DNA of 64,000 nt from Stenotrophomonas sp. BIGb0135 (GCF_024810105.1 NZ_JANUDX010000002.1:619503-683502); one strand, 5' to 3'; shown: positions 18,177 to 27,671, counted from the stretch's first letter. Notes: generated from the letters alone by a model not told the origin. A program made the numbers and translations.

Positions 18177-18824
18177 ATGACGATTCGAGTGTATCTGGTG
18201 GACGATCATGCGCTGGTGAGAACCGGCATGAAGATGATCCTGTCCAACGAGACCGATATCGAGGTAGTCGGTGAAGCGGACTCCGGTGAAGATGCGTTGC
18301 CTGACATCCGTCAGCTGCGACCGGACGTGGTGTTGTGCGACCTGCACCTGCCGGGCGTGAGCGGGATGGAAGTCACCGAACGGGTGGTGCGGGGCGACCA
18401 CGGCACCCGCGTGGTGATCGTATCGGTGCTGGAAGATGGCCCCATGCCCAAGCGGCTGCTCGAGGCCGGTGCGTCCGGTTATATCGGCAAGGGCTGCGAT
18501 GCGCAGGAACTGCTGCGTGCCGTGCGCGACGCGGCGATGGGCCGACGCTACCTGGGCAGCAGCATCGCGCAGAACCTGGCGCTGTCCAACGTGGAAGGCA
18601 GCCAGTCGCCGTTCGACACCCTGTCCCCGCGCGAGCTGGAAGTGGCGCTGCTGCTCACCCAAGGCCTGCGCCAGGAAGACATCGCCAAGCGCCTGAGCCT
18701 GAGCGCCAAGACCGTCAACACGCACAAGGCGCGCCTGTTCGAGAAGATGGGCATCCACGACAACATCGCACTGGCGCGCATGGCCAGCCAGTACGGCCTG
18801 GTGGATCCGGCGCGCCCGATGTAA
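18177..18824 (+). CDS. GacA/UvrY-like NarL-family response regulator
   Basis: A 215-residue regulator: receiver domain (about 3-120) with Asp54-region phosphoacceptor in VVLCDLHLPGVSG, then a LuxR-type helix-turn-helix (LSPRELEVALLLTQGLRQEDIAKRL, SAKTVNTHKARLFEKMGIHDN). The linker ALSNVEGSQSPFDTLSPRELE closely follows that of E. coli UvrY and pseudomonad GacA, which switch on small RNAs that titrate Csr/Rsm. GAAGAGG precedes ATG 18177. No partner kinase is adjacent, as is usual for GacA. A strong terminator follows. Confidence 0.87.
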   Translation: MTIRVYLVDDHALVRTGMKMILSNETDIEVVGEADSGEDALPDIRQLRPDVVLCDLHLPGVSGMEVTERVVRGDHGTRVVIVSVLEDGPMPKRLLEAGASGYIGKGCDAQELLRAVRDAAMGRRYLGSSIAQNLALSNVEGSQSPFDTLSPRELEVALLLTQGLRQEDIAKRLSLSAKTVNTHKARLFEKMGIHDNIALARMASQYGLVDPARPM

Positions 18825-18845
18825 CCGCCGACGACAGGTGCACTC

Positions 18846-18877
18846 AAAAAAACGCCCGGGCATGCCCGGGCGTTTTT
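18846..18877. terminator. Rho-independent terminator between convergent genes
   Basis: Stem AACGCCCGGGC / GCCCGGGCGTT around a short AT loop, with AAAAA upstream and TTTTTT downstream. The flanking A and T runs make it usable from both sides, between the GacA-like gene and eda. Confidence 0.9.
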
Positions 18878-18927
18878 TATGTCATGGGTGGAGCCACGCC
18901 CTGCGTGGCCGCGCCCCGATGCAGGCC

Positions 18928-19587
18928 TCAGTGCGAGCGCACCCGCGCAACGATCCTGGCGGCCTGCGCCGCGCTTTCGCGCACCTTGTCCCACTGGCCG
19001 TGTTCGATCCAGTTGCCCGGCACCATCCACGAGCCGCCGATGCAGACCACGTTCTTCTGCTCCAGGTACTCGGCCGCGGTGTCCTCGGTGATGCCACCGG
19101 TCGGGCACAGCTTCAGGTCCGGGATCGGACCGGCCAGGCCCTTGATCATCGCCAGCCCGCCCACGGCCGAGGCCGGGAACAGCTTGCACACCCGGAAACC
19201 ACGCGCATACAGCGCCAGCATCTCGGTGGGCGAGGCCGCACCGGGCACCACCGGCAGCGGCGCCTGCGCCAGCGCATCGGCCATGTGCGCCGGCGTGCCC
19301 GGCGTCACCAGGAAGTCTGCGCCGGCATCGATCGACTGCTGCATCTGCTCCACCGTCAGTACCGTGCCCGCACCCACCACCACATCGGGCAGCTCGCGCT
19401 TGAGCATCGCCAATGCCTCCATCGCCACCGGCGTGCGCAGCGTCAACTCGATGGCCGGCAGCCCGCCTTCCAGCAGCGCGGCGCTGACCGCACGGGCCTG
19501 ATCGAGGGTATGCACCGTCACTACCGGCAGGATGCCAGCGGCAAGCAGCAGGGATTCGGCGCGTTTCTGGTGTTCGGCGATGCTCAT
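18928..19587 (-). CDS. eda: 2-Dehydro-3-deoxy-phosphogluconate (KDPG) aldolase
   Basis: A 219-residue class I aldolase that splits KDPG into pyruvate and glyceraldehyde 3-phosphate, the last step of the Entner-Doudoroff pathway. Motifs are AIELTLRTP (catalytic Glu), VVGAGTVLT, FLVTPGT, the Schiff-base Lys in FRVCKLFPAS and LCPTGGITED. ATG 19587 gives the standard N-terminus. It is the last gene of a minus-strand zwf-glk-pgl-edd-eda series and is separated from edd by 271 bp holding two hairpins. Confidence 0.95.
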   Translation of the reverse strand: MSIAEHQKRAESLLLAAGILPVVTVHTLDQARAVSAALLEGGLPAIELTLRTPVAMEALAMLKRELPDVVVGAGTVLTVEQMQQSIDAGADFLVTPGTPAHMADALAQAPLPVVPGAASPTEMLALYARGFRVCKLFPASAVGGLAMIKGLAGPIPDLKLCPTGGITEDTAAEYLEQKNVVCIGGSWMVPGNWIEHGQWDKVRESAAQAARIVARVRSH

Positions 19588-19685
19588 GTGTTCGTTCTCT
19601 CTTTTCAGTGACTGCAGCGCAAACGACGCGCCGGAATGTGTCCGAGGGCCGCGGATCGCCCTGGTCGGGACCGTCGAGCGGCATG

Positions 19686-19728
19686 GGCCCGACGCAGGCG
19701 TCGGGCCGGTTGGGCAGGACGCCCAACC
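19686..19728 (-). repeat. Two adjacent perfect hairpins in the edd-eda spacer
   Basis: Two back-to-back stem-loops: GGCCCGACG / CGTCGGGCC with a 4-nt loop (19686-19707) and GGTTGGGC / GCCCAACC with a 5-nt loop (19708-19728). No T run follows on the minus strand, so a simple terminator is unlikely. They lie in the only long gap (271 bp, 19588-19858) of the Entner-Doudoroff gene series. In mRNA they could stabilise an upstream segment or stop 3' exonucleases, or be a dispersed repeat. Confidence 0.6.
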
Positions 19729-19858
19729 CTGCCGTGCCGTGCGCGCAGGGTCGCGTACACGCGCAAGCCGCTTGCGAGCCCCCATTGAGGGGGTGACAAC
19801 GTGTCCTGATCAGGGCCAACCGCTGCCTCGGCCAGGACAACCCACCGCTGCGTTTGCC

Positions 19859-21775
19859 TCAGGCGTCCTTGCTCTCATGGGGCGCCGCCGCAGCAGCAGC
19901 ATCACGGCCCAGGTCGTACTCGGCGTCGTAATTCCAGATATCGCCGTCAGCCGTCGCCGGCCCGCACGAAATCGAAATCGCGCCCTGGTCGGCCGGACCC
20001 ACCACGCGCCGGTTCAGCGCGAACAGGTTGCGGCCCAGGTCGTTGGCCGCCGGTGCCGTGTTCGGTGCCGGCGCGCGTGCGGCGAATTCCGCCGCATCCA
20101 CCAGCAGCTCCAGCGTGCCTGCTTCACCATCCAGGCGGATGATGTCGCCTTCGCGCACCCGTGCCAGCGGCCCGCCGCGCGAGGCTTCCGGGGTCATGTG
20201 GATCGCCGCCGGGAACTTGCCCGACGCGCCCGACAGACGCCCATCGGTCACCAGCGCCACCCGGCGCCCCTGGTTCTGCAGCAGCCCCAGCAGCGGGGCC
20301 AGCGAATGCAGTTCCGGCATGCCGTTCGCACGCGGTCCCTGGTAACGCACCACCGCCACGAAATCGTGCGGCAACACACCAGCGGCATGCAGCTTGTTGA
20401 GCACCTGCGGCGCATCGACCACCACGGCCGGCGCCTCGATCGTGCGGAACTCCGGCTTCACCGCCGACAGCTTGATCAGCGACCGGCCCAGGTTGCCGCG
20501 CAGCAGGCGCAGACCGCCCTGCGCTTCAAACGGCTCGGCCACGCCACGCACCACGCCGGGATCGGCGCTTTCGCGCACACCGTCGACGTAGGTCAGGGTG
20601 CCCTCGCGCAGGGCCGGCTCCTGGCCGTACTGGCGCATCCCGCCTTCGGCCACGGTCTGCAGGTCGGCGTGCATCAGCCCGGCGTCCATCAGTTCGCGGA
20701 ACACGAACGCGGTACCGCCGGCAGCGGCGAAACGGTTCACGTCGGCCTCGCCGTTCGGATACACCCGGGCCAGCAGCGGGATCAGCTGCGAGAGCTGGTC
20801 CATGTCGTCCCAGGTCAGCACGATGCCGGCCGCACGCGCCACCGCGATCCAGTGGATGGTGTGGTTGGTCGAGCCGCCCGTGGCCATCAGCGTGACCACC
20901 GCATTGACGATCGCGCGCTCGTCGATCAGCCGGCCGAGCGGACGGAAGTCATCGCCCAGCGCGCTGATTTCCAGGGCGCGCTCGCCGGCGCGGCGGGTGA
21001 GTGCGTCGCGCAGCGGCGTGTCCGGATTGACGAACGACGCGCCCGGCAGCTGCACGCCCATCGCCTCCAGCAGGGTCTGGTTGGAGTTGGCGGTGCCGTA
21101 GAAGGTGCAGGTGCCGGCGCCGTGGTAGGAGGCCGCCTCGGCTTCCAGCAGTTCCTCGCGGGTGGCCAGGCCCGCGGCGTAGCGCTCGCGCACTTCGGCC
21201 TTTTGCTTGTTCGGGATGCCCGGGGTCATCGGCCCGGCCGGCAGGAAGATCGCCGGCAGGTGGCCGAACGCCAGCGCGCCGATCAGCAGGCCCGGCACGA
21301 TCTTGTCGCACACGCCGAGGTAGACGCTGGCATCGAACATGTCATGGCTCAGCCCGATCGCGGTGGACTGGGCGATCACGTCGCGCGAGAACAGCGACAG
21401 CTCCATGCCGCCGCGGCCCTGGGTAACCCCGTCGCACATCGCCGGCACGCCGCCGGCGACCTGCGCGGTGGCGCCCATCTCGCGGGCCACCTGGCGCAGG
21501 ATCTCCGGGTAGTGCTCGAACGGCTGGTGCGCCGACAGCATGTCGTTGTAGGCGGTGATGATGCCGAGGTTGGGGGTGACGCCGCCGCGCAGGCGCGACT
21601 TGTCGGTCGGGCCGCAGGCAGCGAAGCCATGGGCGAGGTTGCCGCAGCTCAGGCGCGAGCGGAACGGGCCGTCGCGCAGCGCGGCATCGATCCCGGCAAG
21701 GTAGGCGGCGCGCGAGGCGACGCTGCGCTGGACGATGCGCTGGGTGATGGCATGGAGTTGGGGATGCAGGCTCAT
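19859..21775 (-). CDS. edd: 6-Phosphogluconate dehydratase
   Basis: A 638-residue IlvD/Edd-family iron-sulfur dehydratase that converts 6-phosphogluconate to KDPG. Recognisable segments are [64 protein letters not shown] and [19 protein letters not shown]. The family cluster cysteines are present in PAMCDG and GVCDKI. Length fits Edd, not IlvD. It follows pgl by 45 bp in the same direction. Confidence 0.95.
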   Translation of the reverse strand: MSLHPQLHAITQRIVQRSVASRAAYLAGIDAALRDGPFRSRLSCGNLAHGFAACGPTDKSRLRGGVTPNLGIITAYNDMLSAHQPFEHYPEILRQVAREMGATAQVAGGVPAMCDGVTQGRGGMELSLFSRDVIAQSTAIGLSHDMFDASVYLGVCDKIVPGLLIGALAFGHLPAIFLPAGPMTPGIPNKQKAEVRERYAAGLATREELLEAEAASYHGAGTCTFYGTANSNQTLLEAMGVQLPGASFVNPDTPLRDALTRRAGERALEISALGDDFRPLGRLIDERAIVNAVVTLMATGGSTNHTIHWIAVARAAGIVLTWDDMDQLSQLIPLLARVYPNGEADVNRFAAAGGTAFVFRELMDAGLMHADLQTVAEGGMRQYGQEPALREGTLTYVDGVRESADPGVVRGVAEPFEAQGGLRLLRGNLGRSLIKLSAVKPEFRTIEAPAVVVDAPQVLNKLHAAGVLPHDFVAVVRYQGPRANGMPELHSLAPLLGLLQNQGRRVALVTDGRLSGASGKFPAAIHMTPEASRGGPLARVREGDIIRLDGEAGTLELLVDAAEFAARAPAPNTAPAANDLGRNLFALNRRVVGPADQGAISISCGPATADGDIWNYDAEYDLGRDAAAAAAPHESKDA

Positions 21776-21820
21776 TGGCTACCGGCTATGAGAAGGCGAA
21801 CGGAACAACACCGGAGGAGA

Positions 21821-22543
21821 TCAGTCACACCAGTGGACGCGCAGTTTGGCGCCGTCGAGATCGATCGCGTTGAGGATGGGATACAGCTGCGGATTGTTGC
21901 TTTCCAGCGCCTGTTTGAGCACTTCCAGCTTCTGCTTGCCACGCAGCAGCAACAGGCGCTGGCGACACTGCTTGAGGCCGTGCGGGGTGAGGGTGATGCG
22001 CAGCGGCCACTGGTTGGAACCGGGGCAACCGGTGGCGTCCAGTGCGGCGTAGGGCAGGGTGCTTTCCAGTGCGCGGGCAAGGTCGCGGGAGCCGGGGAAG
22101 AGCGAGGCGGTGTGCCCGTCGTTGCCCATCCCGAGCACGCTCAGGCACGGCGCCTGGCTGTGCTGGGCCTGCAGGTTGGCGGTGTAGACGCATTCGGGCA
22201 GCGGCTTGCCGACCCGCACCAGCGGATCGAAATGCGCGCCTTCGGCACGCGCGAGGAAGCTCTCGCGGACCAGCCAGGCATTGCTGTCGCGGTCCTGCGG
22301 CGACAGCCAGCGCTCATCGACCAGGCTCACTTCAACGCGGTCCCAGTGCACGTCCAGTTCGGCCAGCGCCTGGTACACCGGCGCCGGCGTGGTGCCGCCG
22401 GACAGCAGCATGCGCGCGCGGCCGAAGGTGGTGATGTCCTGGTTCAGCGCCTGCGCCATTTCCGCGGCGATGGCCTCGATCCAGCCATCGGCATCGCCGT
22501 GGCGGATCAGCGTGAAGCGATCGGAGGTGTCCAGCGTGTTCAT
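21821..22543 (-). CDS. pgl: 6-Phosphogluconolactonase
   Basis: A 240-residue DevB-type lactonase that hydrolyses 6-phosphogluconolactone, product of Zwf. Motifs are MLLSGGTTPAPVYQAL, VSLVDERWLSPQDRDSN and LGMGNDGHTASLFPGS. ATG 22543 overlaps the glk stop by 4 bp, so translation is coupled. Its place between glk and edd fits an operon running glucose to KDPG. Confidence 0.94.
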   Translation of the reverse strand: MNTLDTSDRFTLIRHGDADGWIEAIAAEMAQALNQDITTFGRARMLLSGGTTPAPVYQALAELDVHWDRVEVSLVDERWLSPQDRDSNAWLVRESFLARAEGAHFDPLVRVGKPLPECVYTANLQAQHSQAPCLSVLGMGNDGHTASLFPGSRDLARALESTLPYAALDATGCPGSNQWPLRITLTPHGLKQCRQRLLLLRGKQKLEVLKQALESNNPQLYPILNAIDLDGAKLRVHWCD

Positions 22544-23547
22544 GCGTTGATTCCTTCCAGGTCGCGCTCGACATCGGCGGCGTAGGCGGCCGAACCGAGC
22601 AGGCCCGCATGCGGGTGCATCACCGCCAGCGACGGGACGCGGGCCATGATCGAGGAGAAGCGGCCCTTGTGTTCGAAGCGCTGGCGGAAGCCGGAATGCT
22701 GCAGCGAGTCGAGCATCTTCGGGGTCAGGCCGCCGGTCAGGAACACGCCATCCCAGGCGCCCTGCATCAGCACCAGGTCGCCGGCGATCGCGCCGAACAC
22801 CGCGCAGAACACGTCCACCGTGCGCATCGCCTGCGGGTCGCCGTGCAGCGCACGGGCGGTGACGTCCACCGGCTGCAGCTGGCCCGGATCGATGTCGGCC
22901 ATCTCGCAGACCGCGCGATGGATGTTGACCAGGCCCGGGCCGCAGATCAGGCGCTCGTTGGAGACGCGGCCGAACTGCTCGGAGAGGATCTCCAGGATGC
23001 GGATTTCTTCCGGCGTGCCGGGCGGGAAGCTGACATGGCCGCCTTCGGTTTCCAGCGGATAGCAGCGCCCGTGGCGCAGGATCAGGCCACCCACGCCAAG
23101 CCCGGTACCGGGCCCGATCACCGCGTAGTTGCGCGGCTGGCCGGGCTTGCCGGGTACCCACGCCGCGCCGCCGACCTGGACCACGTCCTGCGGCTGCAGC
23201 AGCGAGATGGCCATTGCCTGTGCGGCGAAATCATTGATCAGGTGCAGCTCGTCGAAGCCGAGCATGTGCGCGGTGCGGCTGCGCGAGATCACCCACGGAT
23301 GGTTGGTGATGCGCGCTTCGTCGCCGTCCACGCGCCCGGCCACGGCGAACACGCCGCGGGTGGCCTGTGCACCCACCTGTTCAAGGTAGTGCTGTGCCGC
23401 CTCGCCCAGCGAGGGGAACTCGGCGACCGCGAATTCGCGGATGCTGTCCTGCTGCAGCGGTGCGTCCAGGCTGGTGTCGGCCAGGGCGAAGCGGGCGTTG
23501 GTGCCGCCGATATCGGCGACCAGGACCGGTTGGTTCTGCAGCGTCAT
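22540..23547 (-). CDS. glk: Glucokinase
   Basis: A 335-residue glucokinase of the bacterial Glk family (not ROK). The ATP motif is VADIGGTNARFAL, the catalytic Asp is in HLINDFAAQAMAI, and VIGPGTGLGVGGLI, LETEGGHVSFPP and ICGPGLVNIH are typical. It phosphorylates cytosolic glucose for Zwf. It overlaps both zwf (4 bp) and pgl (4 bp), so the three genes are tightly coupled. Confidence 0.95.
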   Translation of the reverse strand: MTLQNQPVLVADIGGTNARFALADTSLDAPLQQDSIREFAVAEFPSLGEAAQHYLEQVGAQATRGVFAVAGRVDGDEARITNHPWVISRSRTAHMLGFDELHLINDFAAQAMAISLLQPQDVVQVGGAAWVPGKPGQPRNYAVIGPGTGLGVGGLILRHGRCYPLETEGGHVSFPPGTPEEIRILEILSEQFGRVSNERLICGPGLVNIHRAVCEMADIDPGQLQPVDVTARALHGDPQAMRTVDVFCAVFGAIAGDLVLMQGAWDGVFLTGGLTPKMLDSLQHSGFRQRFEHKGRFSSIMARVPSLAVMHPHAGLLGSAAYAADVERDLEGINA

Positions 23548-24986
23548 GCGTTGCCGTCCTTGCGGCCGGCATCGGCATCGACTTCGGCGGGCAGGAAGCC
23601 GGCGGCCTCGGCCGGGCCCCATTCGCCGGCAGGGTAGGGCTGCAACGGCAGGCTGGCGGCCTTCCAGGCATCGCTGACGCTGTCGATCCACGCCCACGCG
23701 GCGCGCACTTCGTCATCGCGCACGAACAGCGCGTGGTTGCCGTTGAAGGCGTCCAGGAACAGGCGCTCGTAGGCGATGCGGCGGTGCAGGCCGGTGGGCA
23801 CGGACAGTTCCAGTTCCAGCGGATGCAGTTCCAGCGCGCCCCATTCCGGGCCGGCCAGCGAGCTCATCAGGCCCAGCTCGATGTTCTCCTGCGGCTGCAG
23901 CTGGAAGACGATGCGGTTGGGCGTGGCGTTGCGACGATGCGGCCGCTCGAACAGCCAATGCGTGACCGGCTTGAGCGTAACCACCACGCGAGTGGTGCGC
24001 TCGGCCAGGCGCTTGCCGGTGACCAGGTGGAACGGCACGCCGGACCAGCGCCAGTTGTCGATATGCGCGGTGACGCCGGCGAAGGTTTCCACGTCGCTGC
24101 CTTCCGGCGGCTGGTAGGCCTGGGCGGGCTGGCCGTTGATGGTGCCGGCGGTGTAGCGGCCGCGCACGCTGTCGCGCGCGGCGTGCTTGGCGTCGAGCGG
24201 GCGCAGGGCGCGCAGCACCTTGACCTTCTCATCGCGGATGCGGTCGGCTTCCAGCGAGGCCGGCGGCTCCATCGCCACCAGGCACAGCAGCTGCAGGATG
24301 TGGCTCTGGACCATGTCGCGCAGCGCGCCGGAGCGGGCGTAATAGGCATCGCGGCCATCCACGCCTTCGCTCTCGGCGACCAGGATGTGCACCGACTCGA
24401 TGTAGTTGCGGTTCCAGACCGCTTCCAGCAGCGTGTTGCCGAAGCGCAGCGCGATCAGGTTCTGCACCGCGGCCTTGCCCAGGTAGTGGTCCAGGCGGAA
24501 CACGCGGTCTTCGTCGATCCACTGGCCGATGGTGGAGATGATCTCCTCGGCACTGGCGCTGTCGCTGCCGATCGGCTTTTCCAGCATCAACCGGTGTGGT
24601 GCGGCCAGGGCGCCGCCCTTGGCCAGGCCTTCGCAGGTGGAGATGTACAGGCCCGGCGGGATGGCCAGGTAGCTCACGCAGTGGCGGTCGACCAGGTCGC
24701 TGACCGACTCGGCCACCGAGTCCGGGTTGCGCAGGTCCACCGAGCGGTAATCGATGCGCATCAGCAGCGAATGGATGTCGTCCTGGCTCGCCATCGGCAT
24801 GGCCTGCTGCAGGCGCGGCCGCAGGATCTCGCGGAACCCCTCGGTGTCGTGCGGGGACAGGGCCAGCGCACGGATCTTGAAATCTTCCGCCAGCAGGCCG
24901 TCGCCCAGCAGGCGCAGCAGGGAGGGGAACAGGTAGCGCTGGGCCAGGTCGCCGGTGGCGCCGAACAGGAAGAGGGTGTCGTGCAT
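23544..24986 (-). CDS. zwf: Glucose-6-phosphate 1-dehydrogenase
   Basis: A 480-residue Zwf that oxidises glucose 6-phosphate to the 6-phospho-lactone. The nucleotide-binding motif is FGATGDLAQRYLFPSL; EKPIGSD and the active site RLDHYLGKAAVQNLIALRFGN follow. GATGDL in place of GASGDL is a minor variant. ATG 24986 is chosen since it places this motif 8 residues in. It is the first gene of the Entner-Doudoroff series and is divergent from a MalK-like ATPase gene. Confidence 0.95.
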   Translation of the reverse strand: MHDTLFLFGATGDLAQRYLFPSLLRLLGDGLLAEDFKIRALALSPHDTEGFREILRPRLQQAMPMASQDDIHSLLMRIDYRSVDLRNPDSVAESVSDLVDRHCVSYLAIPPGLYISTCEGLAKGGALAAPHRLMLEKPIGSDSASAEEIISTIGQWIDEDRVFRLDHYLGKAAVQNLIALRFGNTLLEAVWNRNYIESVHILVAESEGVDGRDAYYARSGALRDMVQSHILQLLCLVAMEPPASLEADRIRDEKVKVLRALRPLDAKHAARDSVRGRYTAGTINGQPAQAYQPPEGSDVETFAGVTAHIDNWRWSGVPFHLVTGKRLAERTTRVVVTLKPVTHWLFERPHRRNATPNRIVFQLQPQENIELGLMSSLAGPEWGALELHPLELELSVPTGLHRRIAYERLFLDAFNGNHALFVRDDEVRAAWAWIDSVSDAWKAASLPLQPYPAGEWGPAEAAGFLPAEVDADAGRKDGNA

Positions 24987-24993
24987 CGCTCGA

Positions 24994-25022
24994 GTTTCAG
25001 ATCCGGGTGACATCGTTGTCAA
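24994..25022 (-). promoter_or_regulatory. Candidate zwf promoter
   Basis: On the minus strand a perfect TTGACA (25022-25017) is followed after 17 bp by TGAAAC (24999-24994), a poor -10 with three matches. Transcription would start almost at the zwf ATG, giving a leaderless mRNA. It is the best -35 in the 352-bp divergent gap, but the -10 is weak. Confidence 0.3.
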
Positions 25023-25192
25023 TCGCTTCTCGTCTATGTTCTCGGGGGTCTCGCCGGGCGTGATGTCCGATGTTGCAGAGGCAACATGAACAGGCACGCG
25101 CCTGCGCATCATGGGGCATGTTGCGGGCGGATCGGGAGACTGTGGACTCCCCGACGCGTCGCGGTCATGACCGACCAACGGATACTGCCACG

Positions 25193-25229
25193 TGAAAACG
25201 TTTACATGGCAGAATGAGCAGACTGTATT
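25193..25229 (+). promoter_or_regulatory. LacI-family operator overlapping a promoter for the MalK-like gene
   Basis: TGAAAACGTTTACA (25193-25206) is a near-perfect palindrome around ACGT, matching the TGnnAACGTTnnCA pattern bound by LacI/GalR-family repressors. Its right part doubles as the -35 hexamer TTTACA (25201-25206), with TGTATT (25224-25229) 17 bp later as a weak -10. A repressor bound here would block the promoter. The gene starts 110 bp downstream. No lacI-type gene is in the window. Confidence 0.55.
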
Positions 25230-25338
25230 CGATTGCAGTGGTCGCCGTCATGCGGCACCACGCCATCGACCTGCCATCGGGAGGGCCGAAGGCAGTTCCG
25301 CACAACAGCCCGGCAGCGGGCGGACTGGAATGGGTGAT

Positions 25339-26430
25339 ATGGCAAAAGTGCAGTTGCAGGGCGTGCGCAAGGTCTACGACAACGGCCAGGTGGCCGTCCA
25401 GGGCGCGACCTTCGAAGTGGCCGATGGTGAATTGATGGTGCTGGTGGGGCCGTCCGGGTGTGGCAAGTCGACCTTGCTGCGCATGGTCGCCGGCCTGGAA
25501 GAGATCAGCGGCGGCACGCTGACGATCGGTGACCGGGTGGTCAACGACGTGGCGCCCAAGGACCGCGACATCGCCATGGTGTTCCAGAGCTATGCGCTGT
25601 ACCCGCACATGACCGTGGCCGAGAACCTGGCCTTCGGCCTGAAGCTGCGCGGCCACGACAAGGCGACGATCGGCAAGCGGGTCAGCGAAGCGGCCGAGAC
25701 GCTGGGCCTGACGGACATGCTCGACAAGCTGCCCAAGGCGATGTCCGGCGGCCAGCGCCAGCGCGTGGCGCTGGGCCGTGCGCTGGTGCGCGAGCCGGCC
25801 GTGTTCCTGCTGGACGAGCCGCTGTCCAACCTGGACGCCAAGCTGCGCCACAGCGTGCGCACCGAAATCGCGCAGCTACACCGCAAGCTGGGCACCACGA
25901 TGATCTACGTGACCCATGACCAGGTCGAGGCGATGACCCTCGGCCAGCGCATCGTGGTGCTGAAGGATGGCGTGATCCAGCAGATCGATACGCCGATGGC
26001 GTTGTACGACCGCCCGGCCAATCTGTTCGTGGCCGGCTTCCTTGGCAGCCCGGCGATGAATGTGCTGCGCGGCACGCTGCAGCGCACCGACAGCGGCATC
26101 GCGGTGCAGGAAGCGCAGTTGACCGCGCCGCTGGGCCAGGCGACGGTCGATCCGGCCTGGATCGGCAGGACCGTTGCGGTGGGCGTGCGGCCGGAGCACC
26201 TGCAGCCGGCGGCGGCGGGGGATGCGACGGGCTTCGAGGCGACCATCGACGGTATCGAGCCGGTCGGCAACGAGATCTTCGTCAACATGACCCGTGGCGG
26301 CCAGGCGCTGGTGATGCGCGTGGCGCCGCAGGCATTGCCGCAGGTCGGCGAGAGCATCCGCGTGGCGATCCACCCGAAGGGGCTGCACTTCTTCGACGCC
26401 GAGACCGGCGAGCGCTTGAACGCGGGCTGA
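25339..26430 (+). CDS. Sugar ABC transporter ATP-binding protein (MalK/UgpC type)
   Basis: A 363-residue CUT1-type ATPase. Walker A GPSGCGKST at 37-45, Q loop MVFQSYALYPHM, signature MSGGQRQRVALGRAL, Walker B VFLLDEPLSNLDAKLR and the switch VTHDQVEAMTLG are all intact. The C-terminal 120 residues form the TOBE/regulatory domain of MalK, MsmX and UgpC. No permease or binding protein is adjacent, so it is an orphan ATPase that may serve several sugar importers. ATG 25330 (9 bp upstream) is an alternative start. It has a LacI-type operator upstream and is divergent from zwf. Confidence 0.9.
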   Translation: MAKVQLQGVRKVYDNGQVAVQGATFEVADGELMVLVGPSGCGKSTLLRMVAGLEEISGGTLTIGDRVVNDVAPKDRDIAMVFQSYALYPHMTVAENLAFGLKLRGHDKATIGKRVSEAAETLGLTDMLDKLPKAMSGGQRQRVALGRALVREPAVFLLDEPLSNLDAKLRHSVRTEIAQLHRKLGTTMIYVTHDQVEAMTLGQRIVVLKDGVIQQIDTPMALYDRPANLFVAGFLGSPAMNVLRGTLQRTDSGIAVQEAQLTAPLGQATVDPAWIGRTVAVGVRPEHLQPAAAGDATGFEATIDGIEPVGNEIFVNMTRGGQALVMRVAPQALPQVGESIRVAIHPKGLHFFDAETGERLNAG

Positions 26431-26538
26431 GGTGGCGGGGGGGCGGTGGATGCCGGCCAGCGGCCGGCTCCCCGCACCCCCATCAACGCGCCTGGGGTGG
26501 CGCATCGACGTGTGACGTCTCGACCCGCGTCGAGATGC

Positions 26539-27384
26539 CTACCGGGCCAGCCCGTCCAGCAACGGCAGCGGCGCGGCGTCGAGGCCGTCCACCGACAGCG
26601 GATCGCTGGCGATCTCCAGCGGCAGCACCGCCAGGGCGAGGTCGCCGGCCACGCTGGCCACCGTGCCGATCGCCGCGCCGTTCTGCTGCACCTGCGCGCC
26701 GCTGGCGATACCGTTGCCGACCCGCAGCAACTGCAGGGCCCGCTTGGCCTTGCCGAGGAAGTGGGTGCGCGCCACGATTTCCTGGCCGGGATAGCAACCT
26801 TTCTTGACGCTGTAGCCGTTCAAGCGGTCCAGGCCCAGCTGTTGCGGTGTCCATTGTTCGCGCTGGTCGGCGGCCAGGCGGGGCACGCCAAAGCGCAGGT
26901 CCGATTGCCGCCAGGCCAGCGCAATGCCGGCGTCGTCGAGCGCCGCGGTACCTGCACGCGGTGCGATCCGCAGCGTGCGAGGCAGCGCATCGCTGCCCAC
27001 GTCCAGCTCCAGCGTCTCACCGTTGACGGCGATTGCTGCGCCAGCGGCGGCATCCGGCGCGGTGAAGCTGCCGCCCACGGCATGGTCATCGCGCACCGTG
27101 ATGCTGAGCTTGCGACGGAAGACAAAGCGCTGCAATTGCGACGCAATCGCATCGGCATCGCCGTCGGCGAGCACCAGCAGGATGCGGTCCTGGTCCACCC
27201 GGATCAGCTGGAACACAGCAATGGTGCGGCCTTTGGCGTTCAGCCAGGCGCTCCACTGCCAATGCCGGACGGGCAGGGCGGTCACGTCGCTGGCGAATTG
27301 GGCGTGGGCAAACACGGCCGCATCGGGCCCGTCCAGACTGAGCAGCTGGTGACCGGAGAGGCGCGGAAAACCGTTGAAATCCAT
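26539..27384 (-). CDS. ygfZ: Folate-binding protein YgfZ
   Basis: A 281-residue GcvT-like protein with the YgfZ signature KKGCYPGQEIVAR (about 200-212), whose Cys is functionally important. YgfZ uses tetrahydrofolate and helps build or repair certain Fe-S enzymes, including MiaB and succinate dehydrogenase in E. coli. ATG 27384 is used. It is divergent from the SDHAF4-like and sdh genes, which fits a role in Fe-S or flavoprotein assembly. Confidence 0.9.
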   Translation of the reverse strand: MDFNGFPRLSGHQLLSLDGPDAAVFAHAQFASDVTALPVRHWQWSAWLNAKGRTIAVFQLIRVDQDRILLVLADGDADAIASQLQRFVFRRKLSITVRDDHAVGGSFTAPDAAAGAAIAVNGETLELDVGSDALPRTLRIAPRAGTAALDDAGIALAWRQSDLRFGVPRLAADQREQWTPQQLGLDRLNGYSVKKGCYPGQEIVARTHFLGKAKRALQLLRVGNGIASGAQVQQNGAAIGTVASVAGDLALAVLPLEIASDPLSVDGLDAAPLPLLDGLAR

Positions 27385-27441
27385 GGGCAGGTTGTCAGGC
27401 AAGTGAACGGGGTCTAAAATTTGTGCGTTGCGAGACCACCC

Positions 27442-27615
27442 ATGATAGGCCAAACAACCCCCACTCCAGATACCGACTCCGAAGCCCCGCAGGTCGACCA
27501 GGCGCAACCGCTGCCTGAGACGCCCGCGGTGCCCGTGGAAATTGGTGGCCGCGGCGGACTCGATCCGGTGCGGTATGGAGACTGGGAGAAAAACGGACGC
27601 TGCATCGATTTTTGA
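27442..27615 (+). CDS. SDHAF4-like succinate dehydrogenase assembly factor (DUF1674)
   Basis: A 57-residue protein whose C-terminus GGRGGLDPVRYGDWEKNGR plus CIDF is the full DUF1674/SDHAF4 signature; the N-terminus is acidic and proline-rich, probably disordered. In mitochondria SDHAF4 (Sdh8) protects flavinylated SdhA before it joins SdhB. It lies 56 bp before sdhC and points the same way. ATG 27442 is chosen; a TTG at 27421 would add seven residues. Confidence 0.85.
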   Translation: MIGQTTPTPDTDSEAPQVDQAQPLPETPAVPVEIGGRGGLDPVRYGDWEKNGRCIDF

Positions 27616-27671
27616 TCAGCATTGAGCCAACGCGGCATTGCGCCGCCCAGCCGAGACAACGAGCCCAGCGA

